NCBI RefSeq assembly: GCF_036880985.1
Contig: NZ_JBAJNO010000008.1
Location: forward strand, 992,001 to 1,056,000
DNA length: 64,000 nt
From: Limibacter armeniacum
Lineage (GTDB): Bacteria > Bacteroidota > Bacteroidia > Cytophagales > Flammeovirgaceae
Direction: 5' to 3'
Shown: positions 55,514 through 64,000 of the stretch, piece after piece
How positions within the stretch are numbered: the stretch's first letter is position 1
Layout of the letters: each line of letters opens with the position of its first letter
Made by a program: the position numbers and the translations under genes
Notes under the pieces: generated by a model
Databases searched by the model: none
Seen by the model: only the letters and a program-made list of their open reading frames with translations
What the model was told of the DNA's origin: nothing

Positions 55514-56461
55514 ATGAAAAAACTACTTCTCTTATTAATTGGGACCTTTTAAATCTTAACACAAAGGCTCAAATATATTATACTTGTTATAACCTTTCGT
55601 TTGCTTTAGAACATCCTAATTTGGTGTTTACATTGGATATCACATTTAGCACAGATTATACGGCAGAGCGACTCGAACAAATTGGTACATTGGACTCGCT
55701 TACATCCTTATCCATTTGTGACGGGAAACTTGCAAGCTTGAAAAAACTACCAGATAGTTTCTCCAATTTATAGCTCTTGAAAGAGCTTAAGATTATTGGA
55801 ACTCCTGAACTGGATTGGGAGCATGTTTTTTGTACAACTTCAGCAATACAAAAATCTTGAAAAGCTTACCATAAACGGGAATAACTTTAAGGTTTTGCCA
55901 AATACATTCCCCACTGCTATTCTCTTAACCTATTTAGATGTTAGTCATAACGGTGTTGAGGCATTTCCATTGGCTATACTAGCGCTTAAACAGTTAGCGT
56001 ATTTGAATATGGAAAACAATGGCTTGACGGCATTGCCCGAGAAAATCAATAGTCTTGAAAATTTAACGGTACTACAATTGGGAGGCTACCCAAAAGCCAA
56101 CCGCCTTACTCAGTTACCAAAAACCTTAGGGCAGTTGCGACACCTGAAAAAACTGGATTTAAGAGAAAATCAGATAGAACAATTACCAACCAGCTTTACC
56201 AAACTAAATAATTTGGAGTTCCTATACCTGTCAGCAAACAGGCTTTCTGAGCTTCCAATAGGTTTTGGCAAGCTTAATAATCTTAAAGAGGTGTATTTGG
56301 GAGGTAATTCGTTTTCATATTTGACTAATGAAATTACGAATTTAGAACGACTTGAAATACTTTGGGTACCAGAAAACAGGCTAAAAGAACTCCTTGAAGC
56401 ATTTGGGGATTTAACATCCAGTAATAATACAAAAAGTAAGTGCAGCATAGATTCCATATAA
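55514..56461 (+). pseudogene. Decayed secreted leucine-rich-repeat protein
   Basis: It starts three bases after the MORN gene with MKKLLLLLIGTF and TAA. After a shift it continues LNLNTKAQIYYTCYNLSFAL, then LEQIGTLDSLTSLSICDGKL, a TAG near 55770, KELKIIGTPELDWEHVF, a second shift near 55828, and an open stretch to 56461 with about seven 23-residue leucine-rich repeats (LEKLTINGNNFKVLP, LAYLNMENNGLTALP, LKKLDLRENQIEQLP, LEFLYLSANRLSELP). At least two frameshifts and one nonsense codon disable the full gene. The repeat part from 55796 could still be translated. LRR proteins of this kind mediate protein binding at the cell surface. Confidence 0.7.
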
Positions 56462-57123
56462 AAACTCAAAGGCAGCAAAGTCAAATTCAATTATTGATTG
56501 GGTTTGTAGCACTTTTAGTCACCTTGTTGTCTTTTTTGATATCCTGGGTTACAGGGGCTTACTTAATTGTGATTGTTTTGTTTTCAATAGTGTTATCCGT
56601 GATAGCTCCATTTTTTGATACACCCTCTTTAAAAAAAAGTGGTGAACTGATCTATCATTCTTTACTCTTTATCTCAGAAAAGCCTAAAAATGGGGTCATA
56701 AAAATACACGGTGGGACTTTGTTCGATTATGTTTTCGTAGTAGATCAAAAGATGAATGGAAAGCAAAAAACAAATTTTATTATTCAGCAATATCTACAAG
56801 GACTGTTAAGCTTAATTGAAAAAAGTGAAACTGAAGAGGCTGACAATGCAATAATTCGTGGTACAAGTTATATTATTAACGAAAGAACGGCTAAACGTAT
56901 AGGGTTTAGGGTTGTTGATACGGATAGTATTCAAAAGTTGATTTTAATTTATAATTATTTCAATATCCTGATAACATATTCTATTGCAAAAGGTAAGCTA
57001 TCACTCCCAAAGCTGAGTGATACAAAAACATTCGAAGCAAATATGAATGAGCTTATCAACCGAAAAGAATATATTCAAAGCTTGAATGAAAAATTAAAAA
57101 GTACTATTGCTAATAATGTATAA
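56440..57123 (+). CDS. Unrecognised membrane protein
   Basis: 227 residues from a GTG at 56440, overlapping the end of the LRR frame by 22 bases. Two adjacent hydrophobic helices near the N-terminus (IQLLIGFVALLVTLLSFLI and GAYLIVIVLFSIVLSVIAPF) are followed by a soluble mixed alpha/beta domain (KNGVIKIHGGTLFDYVFVVD, INERTAKRIGFRVVDTDSI). I do not recognise the family. The start is uncertain, because the overlap and GTG suggest the frame may once have been joined to the LRR gene. A- and T-like repeat modules follow. Confidence 0.5.
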   Translation: MQHRFHIKTQRQQSQIQLLIGFVALLVTLLSFLISWVTGAYLIVIVLFSIVLSVIAPFFDTPSLKKSGELIYHSLLFISEKPKNGVIKIHGGTLFDYVFVVDQKMNGKQKTNFIIQQYLQGLLSLIEKSETEEADNAIIRGTSYIINERTAKRIGFRVVDTDSIQKLILIYNYFNILITYSIAKGKLSLPKLSDTKTFEANMNELINRKEYIQSLNEKLKSTIANNV

Positions 57124-57213
57124 ACCATGCATTCTGGTTGAGAAGAGTTAAGCATAGAGATAAGAAAGTACATCCAAGTTGGTTATTTAAAAGAGACAAT
57201 AAAGCTTAGCTAA
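57124..57213 (+). repeat. A module, copy 3 (diverged)
   Basis: ATAAACCATGCATTCTGGTTG, CATAGAGATAAGAAAG and GGTTATTTAAAAGAGAC with ATAAAGCTTAGCTAAGCC parallel 51881-51974 in order. Similarity is weaker at the left end. Confidence 0.5.
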
Positions 57214-57241
57214 GCCAGACCCTGATGGATTTGGCTTTTTG
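57214..57241 (+). terminator. T-module terminator, copy 4
   Basis: GCCAGACCC (57214-57222) pairs with GGATTTGGC (57227-57235, with mismatch/wobble), then TTTTTGTG. Confidence 0.65.
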
Positions 57242-57277
57242 TGTCTGCTTATAACCTTGAAAGGTTAATATTAACAG

Positions 57278-57305
57278 CAAAAAGAAAAGGCTCCCATAGG
57301 GAACC
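57278..57305 (-). terminator. Minus-strand terminator
   Basis: On the minus strand GGTTCCC/GGGAGCC forms the stem, followed by CTTTTCTTTTT. It is suited to end transcription of the small minus-strand gene at 57653. Confidence 0.6.
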
Positions 57306-57652
57306 TTATCTTACCACATACTAACCATGTAAATATAAAATCATTGATATTCAGGTGTTTTAATGGGATTTTGTTCCCGTTTTGTTCCGTGTTTTTTGCT
57401 CAATATTTACACTGAAAAATAGTGGTGTATTGTAAGAAAGGAATGATGTAAGAGCCGAATATCTATACCTCATTCCTAAGTAGGTTAGTATATGGTATTT
57501 ATAGTTGATTAGTATGAGGTAAAGGGTTGCACTATACTTAATAGACAGTACCTCCTTAAGAAGGTAGCGCCAAATGGGAGACAAATAGGAGAAAGATACC
57601 AGTTAACCTAGTTTGTGTAATGGGGTAGTGTGTTGGACAATTACAATGTTGG
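57306..57652. other. Gap before the DUF6266 pair
   Basis: 347 bases with no convincing gene; short ORFs on either strand lack protein-like patterns. The base composition shifts from AT-rich to GC-richer near 57640. Confidence 0.35.
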
Positions 57653-57841
57653 TCAGTGGAGGAGGGGAAGGACCTGCTGCTCCTTCAGGCCGGTGTACTG
57701 GCAGAACTCCGTAATGGTGACGAGTTGCTTTGGCTCCTTGCCGTACTCCTTTCGGATATCGGAGAGGATGCGGCGGGCGGTGCGTTCGCTTTTGCCGGTC
57801 AGGAGCTGGATGTCCTTGGGGTAGATGCAGATTCTTTTCAT
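57653..57841 (-). CDS. Small HTH-like protein of the MKRI-YPKDIQ family
   Basis: 62 residues: MKRICIYPKDIQLLTGKSER, then ARRILSDIRKEYGK and ITEFCQYTGLKEQQVLPLL. The pattern matches small conserved Bacteroidota proteins of unknown function that look like a short helix-turn-helix (GKSERTARRIL as turn and recognition helix). The region is GC-richer than the flanks. It diverges from the DUF6266 gene across 204 bases and might regulate it. The family role is not established. Confidence 0.6.
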   Translation of the reverse strand: MKRICIYPKDIQLLTGKSERTARRILSDIRKEYGKEPKQLVTITEFCQYTGLKEQQVLPLLH

Positions 57842-58045
57842 TCTTGAGGGTCAGGTTAACATTGATTACAAGATAAGGATCAGGGAGGTGAATCGGGAGG
57901 ACAATGGCGGTAATTTCCTGCCATAATGGTCAGGGTGGTCGGTGGGGTTTGGAATTGTGGTGGCTGGTGGGGTATTATCGGGGAAAGGCTCCCAAAGGTG
58001 ATGCCTTCGTTCAACCAGTGTTTAACCTAATTACGACAACAGCCT

Positions 58046-58663
58046 ATGGCAACGGTACAGAACCCGATTATCGGCAGGGCAAGTGGCACAATGGCCAATG
58101 CGGTGTTTTCCACCTGGAAGGGCATCAATGTGCTCAAGTCCAAGCCGCTTTCCAACAACTCCAATACGGAGGCACAGCAGACGCAGAGAAGCCTTTTCAA
58201 GACGGTGGTCTCGATGCTGAAGTATTTTTCTCAGGCGGCAAGGGTTGGTTTTTATGAAAGGGCGCAGGGTACTTCCTACACACCTTGGAACCTGTTTGTG
58301 AAGAGCAATACGGCAGCTTTCACTTGGGATGAGGCCATCGGGACGGTGGTGCTTGATGCAACAAAGTTTACGGTAAGTGATCCGGCGGGTAATGTGCTGG
58401 ACACGACAGGTGGAACAGCCACTGGTGACTATACCAACATTACGCTGAACTTCCCTGCCAATGCAAATGCCAACTACCATATCCTGATGCTGAACCAGAA
58501 CAGCTACACGCCTGAGGGGGTTGTGGTGCACGAGGGGCAGTTGGATGCCACAGGGCAGGCGGTGATTCCGAGGAACTGGGATGATTCGGATGAGTATGAT
58601 GTATTCTACTTTTTGGATGATGGGGTGAATGTGAGCCGCAGTGCGGGCTTCTTGATATCGTAA
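58046..58663 (+). CDS. DUF6266-family protein
   Basis: 205 residues. The family N-terminus is clear: MATVQNPIIGRASGTMANAV, STWKGINVLKSKP, and NTEAQQTQRSLFKTVVSML, a pattern in which a small beta-rich start is followed by a helix. The middle (WNLFVKSNTAAFTWDEA) and the Ig-like beta-rich end (VVHEGQLDATGQAVIPRN) also fit. The family is abundant in Bacteroidota and looks phage-structure-like; its biological role is unknown. No signal peptide. A terminator hairpin follows at 58700. Confidence 0.75.
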   Translation: MATVQNPIIGRASGTMANAVFSTWKGINVLKSKPLSNNSNTEAQQTQRSLFKTVVSMLKYFSQAARVGFYERAQGTSYTPWNLFVKSNTAAFTWDEAIGTVVLDATKFTVSDPAGNVLDTTGGTATGDYTNITLNFPANANANYHILMLNQNSYTPEGVVVHEGQLDATGQAVIPRNWDDSDEYDVFYFLDDGVNVSRSAGFLIS

Positions 58664-58699
58664 CAGTTTTTTGCTTGCATGGACATATGAATTGGCAGG

Positions 58700-58737
58700 A
58701 CCACAGGCTTCGGGAGGGGTTTGTGGTTTTTGTTTTT
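58700..58737 (+). terminator. Intrinsic terminator after DUF6266 gene
   Basis: ACCACA (58700-58705) pairs with TGTGGT (58722-58727), followed by TTTTGTTTTT. Confidence 0.6.
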
Positions 58738-58995
58738 AAGTATTTTTCTAATAATGAGTCTTTGTTGTTTTTATTAAAAAATAAAATTAAGGTAGGCTCT
58801 AGGGAAGTGAATTTTTATATGTTAACATAACTGTAATGTAAGTGAGGTTAACTTCTGTACTTTTTTAATTTTAGGGTTGTGTTGTTAAGATTGATAGAAT
58901 TTAATTAAACGATAAAGAAGTTGAATCGAAATATTTTTATCTTAAAAGAGTGTTGTTTTTAACTTTTACCTAATTAATAACCAATCTATTATCAA
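58738..58995. other. Upstream region of the GH13 gene
   Basis: AT-rich and contains the short palindrome-like AATGTAAG/ TTAACATAAC region near 58818. No exact -7 box was found. Confidence 0.3.
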
Positions 58996-60816
58996 ATGAA
59001 TCCATCAAGCAGAACTGGAATGGGAGCAATACCCTTTAATGAAAATGGAAATTCAGGAGTTACCTTCAGGGTTTGGGCTCCTTTTGCTAGTAAAGTTGAA
59101 GTTGTAGGGACTTTTAACGGGTGGGGAGATAACCAGATACATGAATTAGTTTCAGAAGGTGGAGGTACCTGGTCTAGGGACATTATAGGTGTAATTGTTG
59201 GAGATCAATATAAATATAAAATTACTAACAAGCATAGTAATGAATTACTGTGGAAGACAGACCCTAGAGGTAAAAAGATACATGATAATGATAACTGGAA
59301 TGCTGAAGTTGTAGATGATCAGTTTGATTGGGATGATATTAATTTCCGCTCACCGCCTTGGAATGAAATGGTAATATATGAATTGCATGTAGCTTCTTTT
59401 TTTAGGCAAGACAATCAAGTTGGAAGCTTTCAAACGCTAGTAGAGAAATTGGATTATATTAAAGATTTAGGGTTTAATGCTATTTTATTATTGCCTATTT
59501 ACGGTTTTAAAGGTGTAAACTCTTGGGGGTATAATGCAGCTTTTCCCTTTGATATTGAAAGTGCATATGGAGGTCCAGCTTCATTTAAAAAGTTTATAAA
59601 TGAAGCTCATAAAAGAGGAATTGCGATTATCCTTGATATAGTATTCAATCATTTTGGTCCAGAAGAACTTGATAAATGTCTTCAACATTTTGACGGATGG
59701 AAATTTCATGAAAAGCATGATGGTATCTATTTTTATCCTGATTGGAAAGGTCAAACTAATTTTGGACCAAGACCTGATTATGGAAGAGGAGAAGTTAGGT
59801 CTTACCTAAGAGATAATGCCATGATGTGGTTAAATGAATACAGGGTGGATGGCCTCCGGTTTGATTCTACAGTCAATATCAGGAATGCATATGGAACAGA
59901 TACTAGTTATGGCAGTATTGGGGAAGGTTGGACATTGATGCAGTGGATCAATAATGAAATAAATAATAGTGCCCCATGGAAAATCAGTATCGCAGAAGAC
60001 CTTCAGAATAATGAATGGATTACGAAAAAAACAGAAGAAGGAGGAGCCGGCTTTAATTCTCAATGGAGCAGTTACTTTTTCCATATGTTGGATCAAAACA
60101 TTAGGGTACTTGATGATAGAATGAGGAATATGTTTGAAATAAAGAGTGCTTTAGAATATTTACATGGAGGAGACCTGTCTAGAAATATCATATATATCAA
60201 TAACCACGATGAGTGTGGAGAGCTGAATAAAAAGCATAGGCTGAATGATCGAATATGGTTAGGAAATGCGAATTCTTGGGTAGCTAAGAAGAGATGTACA
60301 TTGGCTGTAGGGATAGTATTTACGGCGCCAGGTATACCAATGATATTTCAAGGGGATGAGTTTTTTGAGTGGGGTACTTGGAATGATTCCAAGGAGATAG
60401 ATTGGGGGAAACGGGAGACCTTTCAAGGAATTGTGAATTTGCACAAAGATCTTGTGTCGTTGAGGAGAAACTTAAAAGGTCTTACAAAAGGCCTTCAGGG
60501 GAATAATATCAACGTATTTCACACCAATCAAAATGAGAAGGTTATTGCATTTCATAGATGGTATAATGGTGGAATGGGTGATGATGTTGTGGTGGTTGCT
60601 AATTTTAGTCATAAAACCTTTAACAGATACCATATTGGTCTACCTAAAGAGGGAAAGTGGAAAGTGAGATTCAATAGTGATTGGAATGGCTACAGTGCTG
60701 ATTTTGGGAATACATCAGCTGATGATATCGTCGCTTTAATTGATGGTTATGATGGAATGCCGTATTCAGGAAGTATAGGTCTTGGCCCCTATACAGTTTT
60801 AATTCTATCTCAGTAA
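58996..60816 (+). CDS. GH13-family alpha-glucan enzyme with CBM48 (branching-enzyme-like)
   Basis: 606 residues. N-terminal CBM48/E-set domain (~20-105: TFRVWAPFASKVEVVGTFNGW) then a GH13 TIM barrel with its four conserved regions: DIVFNHFG, GLRFDSTVN (nucleophile Asp290), ISIAEDL (acid/base Glu334) and YINNHDE (Asp405). A C-terminal beta domain follows (VVVVANFSHKTF). There is no signal peptide, so it is cytoplasmic. The domain order fits 1,4-alpha-glucan branching enzyme or maltooligosyl trehalohydrolase; at 606 residues it is shorter than most GlgB and lacks their N1 extension. No glycogen genes adjoin it, so the exact reaction is uncertain. Confidence 0.82.
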   Translation: MNPSSRTGMGAIPFNENGNSGVTFRVWAPFASKVEVVGTFNGWGDNQIHELVSEGGGTWSRDIIGVIVGDQYKYKITNKHSNELLWKTDPRGKKIHDNDNWNAEVVDDQFDWDDINFRSPPWNEMVIYELHVASFFRQDNQVGSFQTLVEKLDYIKDLGFNAILLLPIYGFKGVNSWGYNAAFPFDIESAYGGPASFKKFINEAHKRGIAIILDIVFNHFGPEELDKCLQHFDGWKFHEKHDGIYFYPDWKGQTNFGPRPDYGRGEVRSYLRDNAMMWLNEYRVDGLRFDSTVNIRNAYGTDTSYGSIGEGWTLMQWINNEINNSAPWKISIAEDLQNNEWITKKTEEGGAGFNSQWSSYFFHMLDQNIRVLDDRMRNMFEIKSALEYLHGGDLSRNIIYINNHDECGELNKKHRLNDRIWLGNANSWVAKKRCTLAVGIVFTAPGIPMIFQGDEFFEWGTWNDSKEIDWGKRETFQGIVNLHKDLVSLRRNLKGLTKGLQGNNINVFHTNQNEKVIAFHRWYNGGMGDDVVVVANFSHKTFNRYHIGLPKEGKWKVRFNSDWNGYSADFGNTSADDIVALIDGYDGMPYSGSIGLGPYTVLILSQ

Positions 60817-60936
60817 TGTATACAACTTAATCAAGGTGCTTATGGATATTCATAAAACAGAAGCATTCACCCTTTATTGAATATTCAGCTTGCAGATAAA
60901 ATTCAATTAGTCTCTATAAGTAAATAACCAACTGTA

Positions 60937-61887
60937 ATGAATCCAATTCCAACAATATTGACAGAAATGCCAAATGAAGTCAAGGATATTATCATCAAAG
61001 TTAGAGAGGCTTTGGAAAATGAATTTCCAGTAAGAGCAGTGGAAGGTAACCTTGTTATAGGTTCGTGGAATATCAGGGCATTGGGTAGCTTTACTGACAA
61101 GTGGGCGGCAGAAGAAGGCGACAGTCCGATACGCGATGTTACTTCTCTGGTGGTAATTGCTGAAATATTAAAACGCTATGATGTTGTAGCCATACAGGAG
61201 ATTAAGGGAGACCTTAAGGCTTTCAGACATATCTTGAAGTACTTAGGTGATGACTGGATGTTTATTTTGACGGATACCACCTTAGGTGATGCAGGGAACG
61301 ATGAGAGGCTTGGTTTCCTGTTTGATGCCCGTAAAATTCAGTTATCAGGTCTTGCAGGAGAGGTAGTGATACCTATTGGGGAAGGGTATGATGAAATGAC
61401 CAAACAGTTTGCCCGTACGCCATATGCTGTAAGTTTCAAGTCTGGCAAGGCCACCTTTATATTACTGACCTTGCATGTAATTTATGGTGTTAACGCAAGT
61501 AATCGTTTACCGGAATTGAAGGCTATAGCCAAGTGGGTAAAGAACTGGAGTAGCAGAATATCAAATTGGGGACATCACCTGTTGGTGCTAGGAGACTTTA
61601 ATATTGATAAGGTAGGTGACCCACTGTATGAGGCGTTTACAGGTGAAGGACTAACAGTCCCTGATGATTTGGCAATGATCGATGCAACCTTATTCAATAA
61701 TGAAAAACATTATGATCAGATAGCATGGTATGAACAAGGTTGGGAAAATGCAGAACAACCACTTAAATATGTAAAGGGAGGGAAGTTCTTTTTTGATCAT
61801 TATGTGTTTGAGGAACTGAACAAAACGAGGTTGTCATGGAAAATCTCAGACCACTATCCACTTTGGGTGGAACTTGAGGTCGTCTAA
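60937..61887 (+). CDS. Endonuclease/exonuclease/phosphatase (EEP) family protein
   Basis: 316 residues. DNase I-like fold motifs in order: IGSWNIRALG (Asn), VVAIQEIKGD (metal Glu), ERLGFLFDARK, FILLTLHVIYG (catalytic His), LLVLGDFNIDKVGDP (Asp and Asn) and the final SDHYPLWVEL (Asp-His). No signal peptide is visible, so it is likely cytoplasmic. Substrates of the family include DNA, sphingomyelin and phosphoinositides; the SWNIR/DFNID subtype is usually annotated as nuclease. It lies 120 bases after the GH13 gene with no clear functional link. Confidence 0.82.
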   Translation: MNPIPTILTEMPNEVKDIIIKVREALENEFPVRAVEGNLVIGSWNIRALGSFTDKWAAEEGDSPIRDVTSLVVIAEILKRYDVVAIQEIKGDLKAFRHILKYLGDDWMFILTDTTLGDAGNDERLGFLFDARKIQLSGLAGEVVIPIGEGYDEMTKQFARTPYAVSFKSGKATFILLTLHVIYGVNASNRLPELKAIAKWVKNWSSRISNWGHHLLVLGDFNIDKVGDPLYEAFTGEGLTVPDDLAMIDATLFNNEKHYDQIAWYEQGWENAEQPLKYVKGGKFFFDHYVFEELNKTRLSWKISDHYPLWVELEVV

Positions 61888-62135
61888 GAAGTCTGTTTAA
61901 GGGAGACTTACCATTTAAGTGTCTGTACTGGTTCAGTTTTAAATTAAGGAAGGTGTACTTTAGATGATAGTCAATTGGCTGAGTTGAATTGTTATTAGTT
62001 AGATACCAACTACTGTATATTCATAAGCTAGCTGACCAATGGAGTATTGAGGATGTGACTCCAAAGGTCAGGTATGAGGTGTGTTACCATTTGTGATTAA
62101 CTTAGCCTTAATTTAGAGGTGAAGTCAGTCTAATT
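61888..62135. other. Convergent gap
   Basis: 248 bases between convergent genes. No convincing terminator stem was found. Confidence 0.3.
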
Positions 62136-63710
62136 TTAAGGATACCATTTCAGAACAAATGCTTTAGCATTATCATAACATATTTTTTGAACTGCACTTT
62201 TTACGTCTTGAGTATTTGTCAGTCCAAATAGTTGATTATGCTGGGTTGATATCCGCTCCTTTTCAATTATTTCAATCAGATCCAGTTTCAAATCTTTATA
62301 TTCTAATGCATCAGGATATGGGTTTACAGGGTCTATGTAGCCACCAAAATCGGATCCTAATGTAATGTGATCCCAAATCTTTGTTTTATCAAGCAGGTTG
62401 ACCTGTGGGTTGCTTGAGGTATATATGGCTTTGACTGCTGCTCTAATTGTGCTCCAAATACAGTCGATTGTATTTTTTCCTCCTGCTGTTTTTTGCTTAG
62501 CAGGTACCCCCAAAATTCTTTGATCCAATGAAATACCCAACAAGCCTTCTGTCAGAAAGATCATTTCAATATCCTCGTTGCAGACATTGATATTCCAGGC
62601 ATAGAATCCATTAGAGAAGTAATCATCACTCTCCTTGTCTGTATGGTCAATCAACTCATTCAGTGTTTTCCTGCCACTGTATCCGCAATGACTGGCAATT
62701 ACAGGTATAATAGTGCCTTTCTCGAAGCAAGGCATGACAATATGTTTGTAATATTCGAGCCTACTATTGGCACTCATATGTTTTACATCGATCAGGATGC
62801 GGTACCCTTCACTAGGATCTGTATCATTATTTGTATCCAAAGCCAGTAGTTTACGGATGATTACCCATCCTGCTTTTGTGAATTTCCCATTAAACCCACT
62901 GCCTTTCTGATCAAGAATTTTCGTACTAATGTCTGGGAAACTATGCGCATGCCCACATAGTCCGTTGTTAAAGTGATGAGCAAATGTTATGAAGAATACA
63001 GGGTACTCCCATTTTTTGATTTCATCAACCCTTTTTTTCCAATCTGTTAGATTACCTGCATCAGTACCTAGTGCATGCATACCTTCTATTGTGAGTATCA
63101 TTACGATTTTATCTTCCAATAGTAGTGCTTTAAGTTCAGTTCGATCGGAGGGTATCTGATATATTCCCTTAATATTTAGGAATTCTTCATTTTCTTGGAT
63201 CACTTTTCTTTTTCCTTTGAATATTCTTCTGACCCCACCCGGAATATATATTTTACTTTGAGTTGAAATCCCATTTTTACTGATAGCAAATTGATATTCC
63301 TCGTTCAATATTTTCCAATAATCATATTGCCCAGATTGAATATAGTTTACCATTGGCAATGGAACTTGCATAAATAGACTTTGGAATATATCCCTTATAG
63401 GGAGTCCTTCATCAGTAATCAATGCAGATAACATTTTCAAAGGGTTTTGTTTCTTTATCACTTGAGACTTGAAGAAACCTTTTTCGATTGGGTATAATGA
63501 ATTGAAGGTTAGTCGAACATTTCCGTTCCATAGTTTTACTAAGTCGCATTGGCCATAGGCAGAAGCCATTCTGGCACGGTCTCTTTTGTTTTTATTGTCA
63601 GCAAGAATTGTCCATGGGTGGTAAGTGCCTTGACGTAGATGTTTTTTTTTCTTTAGGTACATCCATAAAAAGGAGCGGGAATGATTATGGTTATGGAGAT
63701 CAGCAAACAT
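62136..63710 (-). CDS. Peptidase M19 / amidohydrolase-like protein
   Basis: 524 residues. Metal-site motifs typical of the amidohydrolase and renal-dipeptidase (M19) fold appear in order: FADLHNHNHS, MILTIEGMHALG (bridging Glu), ITFAHHFNNGLCGH, ILIDVKHMS, PVIASHCGY and HITLGSDFGGYIDP (Asp). It is longer than typical dipeptidases (~350-400), with extra residues in the ~50-200 region. There is no signal peptide, so cytoplasmic; it might cleave dipeptides or another amide. It starts ten bases after the hydrolase gene upstream on the minus strand, so the two probably form an operon. Confidence 0.72.
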   Translation of the reverse strand: MFADLHNHNHSRSFLWMYLKKKKHLRQGTYHPWTILADNKNKRDRARMASAYGQCDLVKLWNGNVRLTFNSLYPIEKGFFKSQVIKKQNPLKMLSALITDEGLPIRDIFQSLFMQVPLPMVNYIQSGQYDYWKILNEEYQFAISKNGISTQSKIYIPGGVRRIFKGKRKVIQENEEFLNIKGIYQIPSDRTELKALLLEDKIVMILTIEGMHALGTDAGNLTDWKKRVDEIKKWEYPVFFITFAHHFNNGLCGHAHSFPDISTKILDQKGSGFNGKFTKAGWVIIRKLLALDTNNDTDPSEGYRILIDVKHMSANSRLEYYKHIVMPCFEKGTIIPVIASHCGYSGRKTLNELIDHTDKESDDYFSNGFYAWNINVCNEDIEMIFLTEGLLGISLDQRILGVPAKQKTAGGKNTIDCIWSTIRAAVKAIYTSSNPQVNLLDKTKIWDHITLGSDFGGYIDPVNPYPDALEYKDLKLDLIEIIEKERISTQHNQLFGLTNTQDVKSAVQKICYDNAKAFVLKWYP

Positions 63711-63719
63711 AGTATTTGA

Positions 63720-64000
63720 TTAAAATGTGTCTGAGAAAACAGAAACCTTTCCATTGAGTACATCCCTGATATCATTTACAACCAGAGAGTTATTGATGTA
63801 GTACCAATGGTTGATGATTCTGTCTTCAAGGTCATCCAATATATTGTCTTCTGGGTCTGGGATGTCTGTGACATTACATTGATAGACATCATCAGGTATA
63901 CTGAGTGTGTTTTTTGCTCCCCAGAGGCCAAGCCTGTTGAAGGCATTTTTAGTATTTTCGGAAACCATTAAAGCCTTGTCTCTCCTGTGATAATATACGT
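63720..64000 (-). CDS. Alpha/beta hydrolase (DUF900-like), 3' part only
   Basis: The frame is open from the right edge of the window (VYYHRRDKALMVSENTKNAF), so the ATG at 63968 is internal. The visible ~93 residues match the C-terminal end of DUF900/alpha-beta hydrolases: the Asp in HRRDKAL, RLGLWGAKN, the strand CNVTDIPD, and NHWYYINNS with the probable catalytic His. The nucleophile region lies outside the window. The gene precedes the M19-like gene by ten bases and probably shares its transcript. Confidence 0.65.
   Translation of the reverse strand, partial: VYYHRRDKALMVSENTKNAFNRLGLWGAKNTLSIPDDVYQCNVTDIPDPEDNILDDLEDRIINHWYYINNSLVVNDIRDVLNGKVSVFSDTF

Noticed and set aside
57904-58257. 117-codon ORF overlapping the DUF6266 start
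   Set aside because: Out-of-frame shadow of the clear DUF6266 gene.
1-64000. CRISPR arrays, tRNA or rRNA genes
   Set aside because: No regularly spaced direct repeats and no cloverleaf or rRNA-like segment were seen on either strand.

Overview
The window looks like a chromosomal segment of a Bacteroidota bacterium, most likely a marine Cytophagales-type organism. The evidence is a SusC/SusD outer-membrane pair, a hybrid two-component-type (HTCS) regulator with reg_prop propellers and a C-terminal AraC domain, two secreted proteins ending in a type IX secretion (T9SS) sorting domain, and several gene starts preceded by the Bacteroidota -7 box TAnnTTTG. No tRNA, rRNA or CRISPR array was seen. 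All homology calls come from reading motifs by eye, not from searches.

Layout. 1-8 kb is accessory DNA: a 5'-truncated unknown gene, a Crp/Fnr regulator with an SMR (Gdx/SugE-like) exporter, a GNAT acetyltransferase, a STAS-like protein, a beta-gamma-crystallin/aerolysin-like pore-forming protein on the minus strand, a decayed lipoprotein gene and an IS5-type element. 8.2-20.7 kb holds a 3,320-aa LamG-rich T9SS cargo and a shorter paralogue whose start overlaps its stop by one base. 21.2-34.8 kb is a SusCD-type locus built around phosphate esters: a metallophosphoesterase, an HTCS regulator with degenerate signalling domains, SusC, SusD, a fused glycerophosphodiesterase/alkaline phosphatase and a second alkaline-phosphatase-superfamily enzyme. 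I read it as an uptake and dephosphorylation system for organophosphates such as glycerophosphodiesters.

35-57 kb is a mosaic of unrelated accessory genes (arylamine N-acetyltransferase, YdeI-like, NTF2-like, a HEPN-motif gene broken by an IS4-type element with a 9-bp target duplication, SDR, three AraC regulators, acyltransferase, azurin plus a cytochrome-b-like membrane protein, sulfatase plus outer-membrane protein, a decayed sirtuin, a MORN-repeat protein, a decayed LRR protein). Between them recur related intergenic modules in a constant order: A (TTATAAGCC core), T (terminator), C (coiled-coil tail fragment) and P (promoter-like leader). They resemble the boundaries of exchangeable gene cassettes.

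57.6-64 kb contains a small minus-strand gene divergent from a DUF6266 gene, then a GH13 enzyme with CBM48, an EEP-fold nuclease/phosphatase, and on the minus strand an M19-like metallohydrolase with the C-terminal end of an alpha/beta hydrolase that runs off the window.
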